Shown piece by piece: positions 26,246 to 35,014 of a stretch of DNA of 64,000 nt. Each line of letters begins with the position of its first letter. Within the stretch, counting starts at the first letter, position 1. The notes beneath the pieces are model-generated. The model did no database searches and had not been told where the DNA came from. It worked only from the letters and a program-made list of their open reading frames with translations. The stretch is from Aggregatibacter kilianii. GTDB lineage: Bacteria > Pseudomonadota > Gammaproteobacteria > Enterobacterales > Pasteurellaceae. The position numbers and the translations under genes were made by a program. The stretch spans positions 1,970,001-2,034,000 of the forward strand of contig NZ_NRCN01000001.1 of NCBI RefSeq assembly GCF_003130255.1, given 5' to 3'.

Positions 26246-26623
26246 TCATTCCTCTTCTTGCCCGGTAATTTGCGCAAAAAGTTCTTCTTGCTGGGCAAAC
26301 ACACCTTGCAGCATCACATCAACGCCAACCAATCTGCCGGCATTCCAGAAATGAAGAAATGAGGCAGAATCCCAATAAACGCTTTCAGGTGTGGCGACGA
26401 TCCATTCCGCTTCAATTTCGCATTCTGCGATTTCCTCGGCGCTGGTCACATAAATAAACTCGCCGTCAATAGGCTGTTCTTTGGCTTTTGCAGCGTAACC
26501 ATAACGTTTACTGCTTTGATGCAAAGGAATCAGAAAAGTGTCGCCATAGTCTTCGGTGGTCACCAAACAATAGCCCGTCGGCGTAATGACAACCTTTGCG
26601 ATGTTAATTGATTTAAGTTTCAT
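26246..26623 (-). CDS. Hypothetical phage protein
   Basis: 125 aa from the ATG at 26623, one base after the Gp49-family stop and with GAGG upstream; the frame itself opens earlier at 26653. It is beta-rich at the N-terminus and acidic at the C-terminus, with no membrane segment. It is coupled to the Gp49-family gene in a small leftward operon that interrupts the otherwise rightward right half. Confidence 0.62.
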   Translation of the reverse strand: MKLKSINIAKVVITPTGYCLVTTEDYGDTFLIPLHQSSKRYGYAAKAKEQPIDGEFIYVTSAEEIAECEIEAEWIVATPESVYWDSASFLHFWNAGRLVGVDVMLQGVFAQQEELFAQITGQEEE

Positions 26624-26624
26624 T

Positions 26625-26888
26625 TTAAGCCTCGCTACGTTGTGTGGCTTCATGCATCCGCTGTTTAGCTAAATAGCCTTCCAGCTGCCAAATCTTATCT
26701 TCTGCATTATCACGTGCGATTTTTCTGCCGATTTCTGCATCAAACGTCGCTAACGATAAGCAGGCGCTTTCACCGGTTACAGTAAAGCCGTTTTGCAATG
26801 TCAGCACACAAATTGTCAGCACGCCAACCTGTACATATTTGACGGATTTAATCACAGATTTGATGTGTTCATAGGTTAATTTTTCCAT
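26625..26888 (-). CDS. Gp49-family (phage N4 Gp49 / Sf6 gene 66) protein
   Basis: 87 aa from the ATG at 26888 with GAGGAAAAA upstream. LTICVLTLQNGFTVTGESAC, then FDAEIGRKIARDNAEDKIWQLEGY, is the signature of the N4 Gp49 / Sf6 Gp66 family found in many phages; the function is not defined. The longer frame to 26975 has no ribosome site. The promoter lies somewhere in the 243-bp gap to the holin gene, which also has to hold the rightward lysis promoter. Confidence 0.82.
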   Translation of the reverse strand: MEKLTYEHIKSVIKSVKYVQVGVLTICVLTLQNGFTVTGESACLSLATFDAEIGRKIARDNAEDKIWQLEGYLAKQRMHEATQRSEA

Positions 26889-27131
26889 TGTTTTTCCTCG
26901 TTTTTCGTTATTCGGTAAGGGCGGCAGGTCGTAAGGCTTGCCGCGCGGGGTTAAATGCGCAAAAGGTTGATACATTACATTGTCAGATCCTTTTTCTGTG
27001 GTTTTTCGGTGTGCCTAGTTTGCCTGTCCGTGCATCAAAAATATTCTTATCGCGTCCAAAATACTCAAAGTTAACAGATAGCTAATCTAAACACTCCAAA
27101 CTACCCATTCACCCAAATTTAAGGAGTTTTT

Positions 27132-27500
27132 ATGAAAGGTTTTTTTAACGCATTAAAGCATGGTCGCCTATTATCTTGGGTCATTTCCGCCCTGTGTTTA
27201 CTTGCGATCATTGGTCTTATTTCACCTGCGCAGTTACCGGTAGTGTTGTATAAATTGGCCCTAGTGTCTATTGCATCCATTATCGGTTACCACCTCGACC
27301 GCGCCTTGTTTCCGTATTCGAGCCCCGGCAGTTATTTGCGTGAGCGTTGGAATAAACGCGAATCCAAGCTCGCCTTGCGCCCTGAAAATCAGCCGGAATA
27401 TCCGATTTGCGATGGCTATTTGAACGTCTTTGCCATGGTGGTATTACGCCGTGCGCTCATTGTCGGTGCGGTTATTTTGGGCGTGACGTTAGGACTATAA
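27132..27500 (+). CDS. Putative holin
   Basis: 122 aa with an N-terminal hydrophobic hairpin (about 13-32 and 35-52) and a third hydrophobic segment at the C-terminus (about 104-121). It resembles the putative holins of Mu-like and Pasteurellaceae phages. It sits directly before the transglycosylase, the usual lysis-cassette order. AAGGAG precedes the ATG. Confidence 0.75.
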   Translation: MKGFFNALKHGRLLSWVISALCLLAIIGLISPAQLPVVLYKLALVSIASIIGYHLDRALFPYSSPGSYLRERWNKRESKLALRPENQPEYPICDGYLNVFAMVVLRRALIVGAVILGVTLGL

Positions 27501-27502
27501 CT

Positions 27503-28144
27503 ATGCGCGTTGTCCATCGCACCAATAAGTGCTTCAAATTTTGCGCCTATGCCTTGGTGGCGCTGTTGCTATCGTCCGTGTTATGCGTGCCGTTAGCCTT
27601 CAGCGCGTCGAATCAGGCAGCGCAATACCAACGCACCTTAACCCGCGAAAGCTATGCCGTTTGGGGCTTAAATGCCCCAATCCCAGTGTTTGCCGCCCAA
27701 ATCCATCAAGAATCGCAGTGGAAAACGACCGCACTTTCGCCCGTCGGTGCGCAAGGCTTGGCGCAGTTTATGCCAAAAACCGCTGACTGGATTTCGGCGT
27801 TGTATCCCGAACTTGCCGACAATCAGCCTTATAACCCCGACTGGGCGTTGCGGGCGTTAGTACGTTATAACCGTTACAACTATGAACAGATTAATGCGCG
27901 TACCGAATGCGACCGTATGGCCTTTATGTTATCGGCATATAACGGGGGCTTGGGTTGGGTGCAACGTGATAAACGCAAAGCCAAGGCGCAAGGGCTTGAT
28001 CCATTGATTTATTGGCAAAGCGTGGAACTTGTCAATAGTGGGCGTAGCCGAGCCAATTTTGCCGAAAATCGGGGCTATCCACAGCGTATTATCTACCGCT
28101 GGCAACCGCTTTATATTAACTGGGGGATTCCACAATGTTTGTAA
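27503..28144 (+). CDS. Phage lytic transglycosylase (endolysin)
   Basis: 213 aa from the ATG at 27503. The N-terminus has a signal-anchor-like hydrophobic stretch (about 15-36). The SLT (soluble lytic transglycosylase) domain follows: catalytic Glu in IHQESQW, then ALSPVGAQGLAQFMPKTA and SAYNGGLGWV, all classical motifs. It cleaves peptidoglycan between MurNAc and GlcNAc during lysis. It overlaps the spanin gene by 10 nt. Confidence 0.88.
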   Translation: MRVVHRTNKCFKFCAYALVALLLSSVLCVPLAFSASNQAAQYQRTLTRESYAVWGLNAPIPVFAAQIHQESQWKTTALSPVGAQGLAQFMPKTADWISALYPELADNQPYNPDWALRALVRYNRYNYEQINARTECDRMAFMLSAYNGGLGWVQRDKRKAKAQGLDPLIYWQSVELVNSGRSRANFAENRGYPQRIIYRWQPLYINWGIPQCL

Positions 28145-28581
28145 AGGCGTTAAACGCATTTTTAAAATCCGACATCGGCAAATTGATGATTAATTGCGTA
28201 CTGGTTGGGCTTTTTACTTTTTGGAGTTGCTACCAAGCCTATGAGCGCGGTGTTGCCGATACCAAAGCCGCCTATGAGCAGGCGGAAAAAACAGAAATTA
28301 AGGGGCAGTTAGACCGTCTTGGGCGCGACATTATGGCAGCAACTATCGTCAGCCAAGCCACTATTGCCAAACTTGCCGATTACCAAACCGAAGGAGACCG
28401 AACCACCTATGAATTACAGCAAACCCTTACGAAAAACGGGCATAGCCGTCGCGATTGCCGCTATCCTGCTGACAGCCTGCACAGACTCGCCGAAGCCCGC
28501 GCCCGCGCAACCAAAACCGCTACCACCGGCATTAGCGGTGCCGTGCCAAACCCTGCCGCCGCTCCCGCAAAACCACAGTGA
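28135..28581 (+). CDS. Rz-like inner-membrane spanin
   Basis: 148 aa. One N-terminal transmembrane segment (about 16-34) is followed by a helical/coiled-coil periplasmic region (about 45-95). The C-terminal third overlaps the Rz1-like gene in another frame and is low-complexity (Ala/Pro/Arg). Together the two would bridge inner and outer membranes and disrupt the outer membrane at lysis. The overlap with the transglycosylase gene and the nested gene support the call. Confidence 0.78.
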   Translation: MFVKALNAFLKSDIGKLMINCVLVGLFTFWSCYQAYERGVADTKAAYEQAEKTEIKGQLDRLGRDIMAATIVSQATIAKLADYQTEGDRTTYELQQTLTKNGHSRRDCRYPADSLHRLAEARARATKTATTGISGAVPNPAAAPAKPQ

Positions 28582-28684
28582 TGCGGTTTTGGTAGCCCTA
28601 AAGCAAATGTATGATCTTTACGGCATTTGTGCCGGGTTGCACGTAGATTTAATTAATTATGTGCAAAAGGAGGAGGCAAAATGA
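28409..28684 (+). CDS. Rz1-like outer-membrane lipoprotein spanin, nested in Rz
   Basis: 91 aa from the ATG at 28409, which has AAGGAGA upstream. A lipoprotein signal ends in LLTAC (Cys at about 24), followed by a Pro-rich segment (PKPAPAQPKPLPP) typical of Rz1. The first 173 nt lie inside the Rz gene in the +1 frame. The stop overlaps the next start (ATGA). The C-terminal half (about 50-91) extends beyond usual short Rz1 proteins. Confidence 0.82.
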   Translation: MNYSKPLRKTGIAVAIAAILLTACTDSPKPAPAQPKPLPPALAVPCQTLPPLPQNHSDAVLVALKQMYDLYGICAGLHVDLINYVQKEEAK

Positions 28685-29031
28685 CGGAAGTCAGCACGTG
28701 GCAGGTGATCACCTTTTTTGTGAGCCTGGTTATTACCATCATCGGTATGTTGATTGGCTTTGGCAAAATCCTGCTTGCTCAATTTGAATCCAAGCTCAAC
28801 GAGAAATTTAAATTTACCGAAACCCAATATCAACAGCTCCACCAAGACATCAAAGAGGCGCGTAGACTCTCGGAAGCGGCCAATAATATCGTCATGGAAC
28901 TAAAGATAAAAATGCCGGAGGACTATCAGCGACGCGAGGACGCTATCCGGAGCGAATCGGTAAACTCGGCGCGCTACGACGCCATTAATGAAAAGTTAGA
29001 TAAGGTTATTTTAATGTATGGAAGAAGCTAA
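28681..29031 (+). CDS. Membrane-anchored coiled-coil protein (Mu gp25 / DUF2730-like)
   Basis: 116 aa with one N-terminal transmembrane segment (about 10-32), then a helical charged region. The place between the spanins and the gp26-like gene is where Mu has gp25 (DUF2730). The ATG overlaps the spanin stop. The exact role is unknown. Confidence 0.7.
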   Translation: MTEVSTWQVITFFVSLVITIIGMLIGFGKILLAQFESKLNEKFKFTETQYQQLHQDIKEARRLSEAANNIVMELKIKMPEDYQRREDAIRSESVNSARYDAINEKLDKVILMYGRS

Positions 29032-29032
29032 C

Positions 29033-29338
29033 ATGATCCAATTTGAAAAAAACAAACGCGAACACGTGCGCTGGTTGATTTTGTTGACGCTCGACCATGC
29101 ACGGCCTATTGGAGCGCCGGAAAGCCTGATTTTAACCACAATTCAAAGCGTGCCAATGCAACTGACCGCCCTAGAATTACGCCGCGAAATGGATTATTTA
29201 GCCGGACGCAAATTGATTGAGTTACGCGGACGCGATACCGCCCGCTGGCACGGTAAATTGACCTCGGAAGGCATTGATTTTGTCGAGTACACCAGCGAAT
29301 CTATCAACGGCATTGCCCGCCCTGAAAAATACTGGTAA
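29033..29338 (+). CDS. Mu gp26-like winged-helix protein
   Basis: 101 aa from the ATG at 29033 (the frame opens 15 nt earlier). WLILLTLDHARPIGAPESLILTTIQ, then LRREMDYLAGRKLIELRGR, reads as a winged helix. The same position in Mu holds gp26. It probably assists packaging or late regulation; not established. Confidence 0.72.
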   Translation: MIQFEKNKREHVRWLILLTLDHARPIGAPESLILTTIQSVPMQLTALELRREMDYLAGRKLIELRGRDTARWHGKLTSEGIDFVEYTSESINGIARPEKYW

Positions 29339-29347
29339 GGAGTCGCC

Positions 29348-29890
29348 ATGCCGAAACGCTCAACCGTCAAACAACTGCCGCAAACCGTCAAAGATTGGCT
29401 GGACGCCGCCCTTGTTGAAAATAACTTTAGCGATTACAGCGCACTGGAAGAAGCCCTAAAATCCCGAGGTTATGACATCTCACGCAGTGCGGTGCACCGC
29501 TACGGGCAAGCATTAGAACGTCGTTTGGCGTCTGTGAAAGCCAGTACCGAAGCGGCGAAAATCATCTCAGATAACATCAGCAACGACAAAGGCACGCAAA
29601 GCGACGCCATTTTGGAAATGATCCAAAGTGAAGTTTTTCATGCTTTGATGAATCTCGAAGAAATCAAGGAAGAAGACGACCCGATGAAACGCCTTGCCGC
29701 CTTGTCGTTTGTAGGGAAAAACATCAGCCCGCTGATTGGCGCCAGTATCAATCTGAAAAAATACCAAGCCGAAATCAAAGCCCGCGCCGAGGCCGCCGCT
29801 AAGGAAGTGGACACGTTGGTGAAAAAAGGTGGCTTGAGTGCCGATACGGCAGACCAAATCCGTCAGCAAATTTTAGGGATCACCGCATAA
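29348..29890 (+). CDS. Mu gp27-like protein (DUF3486), probable small terminase
   Basis: 180 aa, DUF3486 family. MPKRSTVKQLPQTVKDWLDAALVENNFSDY, then ISRSAVHRYGQ, is the family's N-terminal helix-turn-helix; helical segments follow. In Mu-like phages it precedes the large terminase gp28 and is thought to be the DNA-recognising small subunit. AAGGAG precedes the ATG and gp28 follows directly. Confidence 0.87.
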   Translation: MPKRSTVKQLPQTVKDWLDAALVENNFSDYSALEEALKSRGYDISRSAVHRYGQALERRLASVKASTEAAKIISDNISNDKGTQSDAILEMIQSEVFHALMNLEEIKEEDDPMKRLAALSFVGKNISPLIGASINLKKYQAEIKARAEAAAKEVDTLVKKGGLSADTADQIRQQILGITA

Positions 29891-31444
29891 ATGGAAAACC
29901 TCACCGAAACCGCCCGCACGCCCGCCGTGTTGTTACCATATCAGCAAAAATGGTGCGCTGATACCACCGCCGTGAAAGTTTGCGAGAAGTCACGGCGTAT
30001 CGGTCTATCATGGGGCGAAGCCGCCGATACCGCACTTTTGGCAGCGTCTCAGCAAGGCATGGACTCATGGTATATCGGCTACAACAAGGAGATGGCGCTG
30101 GAGTTTATCCGGGATTGCGGAAACTGGGCAAAAGCCTACGGATTGGCGGCGGGTGAAATCGAAGAAACCGAAGAGATCTTTAAGGAAGGCGACGAAGAAA
30201 AAGCGATTTTAGCCTACATCATCCGCTTTGCCAGTGGTTGGCGTATCACCGCGCTATCCTCCCGCCCGTCTAACTTACGGGGTAAACAAGGGCGCGTGAT
30301 TATTGACGAAGCCGCGTTCCACGAGGATTTGGCGGAACTGATGAAAGCGGCGATGGCGCTTTTGATGTGGGGCGGTCAGGTGCATATCATCAGCACCCAT
30401 AATGGTGTGGATAATCCGTTTAACGAGCTGATTAGTGACGTTAAAGCGGGCAAAAAGCCATACAGCCTGCACACGATTACATTTGATGACGCCATTAAAG
30501 ACGGGCTTTATCAACGCATTTGCTTACGCTTGGGGCGCGAATGGACGCAGGAAGCCGAAGACGCTTGGGTGGCAGAAATCCGTGCGTCTTACGGTGATGC
30601 CGCCTCCGAAGAGTTAGATTGTATCCCACGTAACTCCGGTGGCGCGTGGCTTACCCGCGCACTCATTGAAAGCCGCATGAGCAAAGATACCCCGCTCATC
30701 CGCTTAACCAAAAATGACGAATTTAGCTTAATCGACGAGCCGGTGCGCTATGCAGAAATTGAAGAATGGTGCGAAGAAAACCTGCTCCCGGTGTTACAAA
30801 CCTTACCGAACGGACAACGCAGTTACATCGGCGAGGACTTTGCACGGAGCGGTGACTTGTCGGTGATTTGTGTAGGACAGGAACAGCCCGATTTAACGCT
30901 AAAAGAAGTGTTGGTACTGGAAATGTCCAAAGTGCCATTTAAGCAACAGGAACAAATTTACTATTACATCGGCGACCGCCTACCGCGCTTATCCAAAGCG
31001 GCCAATGATGGACGCGGTAACGGGCAGTTTTTATCCGAGGCGGCATTTGACCGTTACGGACAAGTTGTCGAATCGGTGATGTTAAGCGAGTCATGGTACG
31101 CCCAGCATGCGCCACCGTTTAAAGCCGCCCTTGAGGACGGCACCTTTCACGGCATCCCGCGCCACGCGGATATGCTCGACGATTTACGCGCATTCCAGGT
31201 CGTTAAAGGTACACCGCGAATCCCCGACAAACGCACCACGGGCGCCAGCGGCACGCAACGCCACGGTGACGCAGGCATAGCCAAACTCTTACTCTATTAC
31301 GCCTATCGCACCGACGAGGGCTTTGAGATTGATTTTAAAGCAGGTAAACGGCGCGATACGGCGGATTTATTCGGCACAAGTGCGGGATTTTCCGCGCATG
31401 GATTTGGTACGGTGCGCGGACATAATAATTTTAGAGGATATTAA
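29891..31444 (+). CDS. Terminase large subunit (Mu gp28-like)
   Basis: 517 aa. An ATPase domain with KSRRIGLSWGEA (Walker A-like, about 34-45) and GRVIIDEAAFHED (Walker B, about 135-147), then an RNase H-like nuclease domain with GEDFARSGDLSV (about 312-323). It powers headful DNA packaging and cuts the DNA. Length and order match Mu gp28. Confidence 0.92.
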   Translation: MENLTETARTPAVLLPYQQKWCADTTAVKVCEKSRRIGLSWGEAADTALLAASQQGMDSWYIGYNKEMALEFIRDCGNWAKAYGLAAGEIEETEEIFKEGDEEKAILAYIIRFASGWRITALSSRPSNLRGKQGRVIIDEAAFHEDLAELMKAAMALLMWGGQVHIISTHNGVDNPFNELISDVKAGKKPYSLHTITFDDAIKDGLYQRICLRLGREWTQEAEDAWVAEIRASYGDAASEELDCIPRNSGGAWLTRALIESRMSKDTPLIRLTKNDEFSLIDEPVRYAEIEEWCEENLLPVLQTLPNGQRSYIGEDFARSGDLSVICVGQEQPDLTLKEVLVLEMSKVPFKQQEQIYYYIGDRLPRLSKAANDGRGNGQFLSEAAFDRYGQVVESVMLSESWYAQHAPPFKAALEDGTFHGIPRHADMLDDLRAFQVVKGTPRIPDKRTTGASGTQRHGDAGIAKLLLYYAYRTDEGFEIDFKAGKRRDTADLFGTSAGFSAHGFGTVRGHNNFRGY

Positions 31445-31446
31445 TT

Positions 31447-32949
31447 ATGGGCATTAAAGATTGGTTTAAAAGTAAAAACAAAAAACCGGAAACCAACCGC
31501 GCTATCGCAAGCACCGGTGACGGGCAGGACATCACCAAAGCCTACATGGGCGAGCTGGCACAGCCCGAAGATGGCGTACTCCGTGGGCGCGGTAACGGCG
31601 ACCTGTCGCTTTATGAAAAAGTATTAAGCGATGAGGAAGTCAAACGTACTTTTACCCAACGCCAAGACGCGCTGGTCTCCCGCGAATGGACGGTAGAGCC
31701 GGCAAGCGACGAATCGCAAGATGTGGAAGCGGCGGATTTTATCCGTAACTGGGTCTCGGAAATCGGCTTTGACCGCATTACCAAACTCATGCACTACGGT
31801 ATTTTCTACGGCTACGCCGTAGCGGAGCTGGTGTATCGTGTCAATGATGACGGCAAATACGTGGCCGATGTGAAAGTGCGCAACCGTCGCCGCTTCCGCT
31901 TTACCCCGAAGGGGGAGTTGCGCCTACTCACCCGCGCTAATCAAACCACGGGTATCGAGTGCCCGGCACCGTATTTTTGGAGTTTTTGCACCGGTGCCGA
32001 CCACGACGACGAGCCGTACGGTATTGGTCTTGCGCACTGGTTGTATTGGTTGAGCTTTTTTAAACGTAACGGCGTCAAATTTTGGCTGATCTTTTTGGAG
32101 AAATTTGGCATGCCTACGGTGCTCGGACGCTACGGCAAAAACGCTAGCGAAGCCGACCAGAAACGCTTATTGGAAGCGGTCGAATCTATCCAATCCGACA
32201 GCGGCATTGTCATGCCGCTTGATATGCCGATTGAACTATTAAGCCAAGGGCGCAGTGGTAACGGATCATATAAAGAATTATTTGACACCATGAATGAGGG
32301 GATCCAACGTGTCGTCTTGGGGCAAACCTCCTCGTCAGGCGGTACCGCAGGGCGTTTGGGTAATGACGACTTGCAAGAAAAAGTGTTGGAATCCATTATC
32401 AAAGCAGACTCTGATGTCATCTGTGAATCCTTTAATCGTGGCCCGGTAGCATGGCTGACTGCCATGAACTTTGCCAACGCCCGCCCACCGCGTGTGTTTA
32501 GAGTATTTGACGAAGCGGAAGATTTAAACGAAAAAGCCAACCGCGACAAGGTTGTTTTTGAAACTACCGGCTACCGTCCGACTTTGGGGCAAATCCAAGC
32601 GTCCTACGGCGGCGAGTGGGAAAAGGCAGAATCCCCGAATAATGATGACCAGGCACCCAAAGAACCTGCTAAGAAAACGGCGGACTTTGCGGGCGAAACG
32701 GAAAAAGACATCCCGGGTCACATGGTTGACCAGCTCGACAACAATCTTGCGCCGGTAATTCATAACTGGTTGATCCATGTACGCGCTCTTGCCGAGCGCG
32801 CGGAATCTTTAGAGCAAATGCGCGATGAGCTGTTAACCTTGATGCCGGATATGAGCCTCGAACAATATACGGCCGCTATGGCGCTAGCACTCAACGCGGC
32901 GAATTTAAGCGGGCGCGAAGCGGCGGCAAGCGAGGCAAAAAATGAATAA
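31447..32949 (+). CDS. Portal protein (DUF935, Mu gp29-like)
   Basis: 500 aa of the DUF935 portal family. LVSREWTVEPASDESQD and FWLIFLEKFGMPTVLGRY are typical stretches, and GQTSSSGGTAGRLGND lies in the mid-region. It forms the head-vertex ring through which DNA passes. It overlaps the next gene by 8 nt. Confidence 0.91.
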   Translation: MGIKDWFKSKNKKPETNRAIASTGDGQDITKAYMGELAQPEDGVLRGRGNGDLSLYEKVLSDEEVKRTFTQRQDALVSREWTVEPASDESQDVEAADFIRNWVSEIGFDRITKLMHYGIFYGYAVAELVYRVNDDGKYVADVKVRNRRRFRFTPKGELRLLTRANQTTGIECPAPYFWSFCTGADHDDEPYGIGLAHWLYWLSFFKRNGVKFWLIFLEKFGMPTVLGRYGKNASEADQKRLLEAVESIQSDSGIVMPLDMPIELLSQGRSGNGSYKELFDTMNEGIQRVVLGQTSSSGGTAGRLGNDDLQEKVLESIIKADSDVICESFNRGPVAWLTAMNFANARPPRVFRVFDEAEDLNEKANRDKVVFETTGYRPTLGQIQASYGGEWEKAESPNNDDQAPKEPAKKTADFAGETEKDIPGHMVDQLDNNLAPVIHNWLIHVRALAERAESLEQMRDELLTLMPDMSLEQYTAAMALALNAANLSGREAAASEAKNE

Positions 32950-34195
32950 AGCGACCTATGGCAGCGTACCGTTTAACGAGCAAATTGAGTTTTATAAGCG
33001 CAAAATCCCGACACCTACCGCTACATGGACGGACATTTACAACGCTGAGCATGATTACGCGGCAGTGGTTGCGGGAGCAAACCGCCGTGAAATCATTGAA
33101 GACTTTGCCGCCGCCATTAACGACTTTATTGCTAACGGCAAAACGTTAGAAGATTTTAGAAAGGATTTTGACAATATCGTCGCTAAATATGGCTGGGACT
33201 ATCACGGCGGGCGCAACTGGCGCAGTCGGGTGATTTATGAAACCAACTTGCGCTCGAGCTATCAAGCAGGCAGATACGCCCAACTGCAAGAGCTTAAAAA
33301 TGTCATGCCCTATTGGGAGTATGTCCACAGCGACGCCGTCAGCCACCCTCGCATTGAACATATGCACTGGGACGGGTTGATTTTGCGCCACGATGATCCG
33401 TGGTGGCAAACCCATTTCCCCATTAACGCATGGGGCTGTCAATGCACCGTGATTGGGCGTAGTCAAGCCTACATGGATCGCAACGGACTCAAAGTGGATA
33501 AGGCACCAAAAATTGAGTGGGAGGAACGTATTGTCGGCGCACGCGGTTTGAATCCGCGTATTGTCAACGTGCCGAAAGGTATCGACCCCGGCTTTGAGCA
33601 TATCCCCGGTGCGTCACGCTTAACCAGCCAAACCCCGCCGCCGTTAGACGACAGCGGACAACCGCGCCGCGTGGAGTTTTACCCGCACCGAAAAGATACG
33701 CCAATCCCAATGCCGACCCCGCGCAAAGTGTCCAGCAGTTTATTGTTGCCGTCCGACAAAGATGACGGATTTTACATTAACGAATTTTTATCCGAATTCG
33801 GCGCGACGGCAGAAAAGCCCGCAATATTTAAAGATGTGCTGGGTGAAAGTCTGGTGATCAGCGACGCCCTATTTACTTCTCGCAGTGGGCACTCCAAGCT
33901 CAAAAAGCGCGGGCGAGAGGTGTATTTAAAACTCCTCGCATTAGCGTTACAACAGCCGGATGAAATCTGGACGCGTACCGAGCACTGGCTGAATATTGAT
34001 AAAATGGTTGTGCGACGCCGTTATATTGCCCGCTTTAAAATTGATGGTATCAAAACAAATATTCCGGCATTGGCGGTGTTTGATGTGGGCAGTGATGGTT
34101 GGGACGGCGTGACGATATTTGCGCCGGACAAAGACGAATACTTAGAACAGGTGCGCACCGGTGTGATGTTGTATTACCGGGACGACGAAGATTAA
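32942..34195 (+). CDS. Minor head protein (SPP1 gp7 / Mu gp30) fused to a PBECR-type nuclease-like domain
   Basis: 417 aa. Residues about 30-175 are the head-morphogenesis domain, ending in HPRIEHMHWDG and HFPINAWGCQCTV, the conserved SPP1 gp7/gpF motif. A linker (about 200-265) leads to a separate C-terminal domain (about 270-415) with DVLGESLVISDALF, HWLNIDKMVVRRRYIARF and a final VRTGVMLYYRD. This layout resembles the PBECR family (phage Barnase-EndoU-ColicinE5/D-RelE-like nucleases) reported on phage head proteins and in toxins. Whether it is active, and enters the host with the DNA, is inference. Confidence 0.83.
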   Translation: MNKATYGSVPFNEQIEFYKRKIPTPTATWTDIYNAEHDYAAVVAGANRREIIEDFAAAINDFIANGKTLEDFRKDFDNIVAKYGWDYHGGRNWRSRVIYETNLRSSYQAGRYAQLQELKNVMPYWEYVHSDAVSHPRIEHMHWDGLILRHDDPWWQTHFPINAWGCQCTVIGRSQAYMDRNGLKVDKAPKIEWEERIVGARGLNPRIVNVPKGIDPGFEHIPGASRLTSQTPPPLDDSGQPRRVEFYPHRKDTPIPMPTPRKVSSSLLLPSDKDDGFYINEFLSEFGATAEKPAIFKDVLGESLVISDALFTSRSGHSKLKKRGREVYLKLLALALQQPDEIWTRTEHWLNIDKMVVRRRYIARFKIDGIKTNIPALAVFDVGSDGWDGVTIFAPDKDEYLEQVRTGVMLYYRDDED

Positions 34196-34296
34196 AAAAC
34201 TCACCCGCCGCCACAAGTGAGTCTCGCCGGGTGTGGGATTTGAGGTCCTGGCGGGGACTGCCCACCCGATGCGCTAAAATCAATATAGGACAAAAT
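34196..34296. other. GC-rich structured spacer between the head genes
   Basis: Within 100 nt there are three possible stems: ACTCAC/GTGAGT (34199-34222), GGTGTGGG with CCCACCC (34230-34267), and GTCC/GGAC inside it (34245-34258). All other structural genes abut or overlap, so a 100-nt structured gap stands out. It may be an RNA element controlling translation of the next gene. Confidence 0.45.
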
Positions 34297-34788
34297 ATGA
34301 CCGCAGTCAACATTAAACTAGATATTTCGGAGCTTAGCCGCGTGATTGATAAGGCCTTGGCGAAATTAAATCGTCCTAAGCTGATGTTTGCCGAAATGGG
34401 CGAAGAGCTGTTGGCAATCCATTTTGCCAGGTTTGTTGCGCAGAAAGCCCCGGACGGCACGCCTTGGGTGCCTTTGCAGGATTGGTATCGCGACACCAAA
34501 AAGAAAAACGCCGATAAAATTTTAACCCTTGACGGGCATTTAAGTGGTACACTGCGCTACCAAGCAGATGATTCTGGCGTGGTGTTTGGCTCCGACCGCC
34601 CTTATGCGGCAATCCACCAATTCGGCGGAACGATCACCGCAAAAAATGCCAAAGCGTTAAATGTGCACGGACGCCGGGTGAAAAGCGTAACGATTCCGGC
34701 GCGCCCATGGCTCGGGTTATCCGCCGCCGACGAGCAACGATTACTTGATATTGCCCGAAAACATCTAAAAAACGATTTTAACGCGTAA
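34297..34788 (+). CDS. Phage virion morphogenesis protein (Mu G / gp31-like)
   Basis: 163 aa from the ATG at 34297 with TAGGA upstream; the frame runs back to 34099 but that part overlaps the previous gene. FARFVAQKAPDGTPWVPLQ, then LTLDGHLSGTLRYQADDSGVVFGSDRPYAAIHQFGG, and the end PARPWLGLS are the hallmarks of the Mu G / tail-completion family, which binds head or tail during virion assembly. Confidence 0.9.
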   Translation: MTAVNIKLDISELSRVIDKALAKLNRPKLMFAEMGEELLAIHFARFVAQKAPDGTPWVPLQDWYRDTKKKNADKILTLDGHLSGTLRYQADDSGVVFGSDRPYAAIHQFGGTITAKNAKALNVHGRRVKSVTIPARPWLGLSAADEQRLLDIARKHLKNDFNA

Positions 34789-35014
34789 AACGCGCGTACA
34801 GGCGTTTTAAATGAAAAAACGATAAACTATACCTCGAATTCGTTTTAGCGTGTTTATAAACGTTTATAAACATGCTAGAAACGATAATCCCCCTCTAAAT
34901 AATCCTGCATTTGCAAAATTACCCCGTTTAATAATTCCAAACGCGGAAAAAATACAAATTTCCGTCGCCTCGGCATACTGTGGCCATAAAACACACATCC
35001 GAGGTTATTTATCT
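34789..35014. promoter_or_regulatory. Late-operon leader with large palindrome
   Basis: A 226-bp AT-rich gap before the protease/scaffold gene. At 34846-34877 is a 32-bp near-perfect palindrome (one mismatched pair) made of overlapping GTTTATAAAC units. AAACTATAC (34824-34832) upstream could be a -10 region. The location suggests an activator-controlled late promoter. Confidence 0.5.

Noticed and set aside
26888-27085. 65-aa plus-strand frame upstream of the holin
   Set aside because: No ribosome site; it overlaps the promoter region of two divergent operons.
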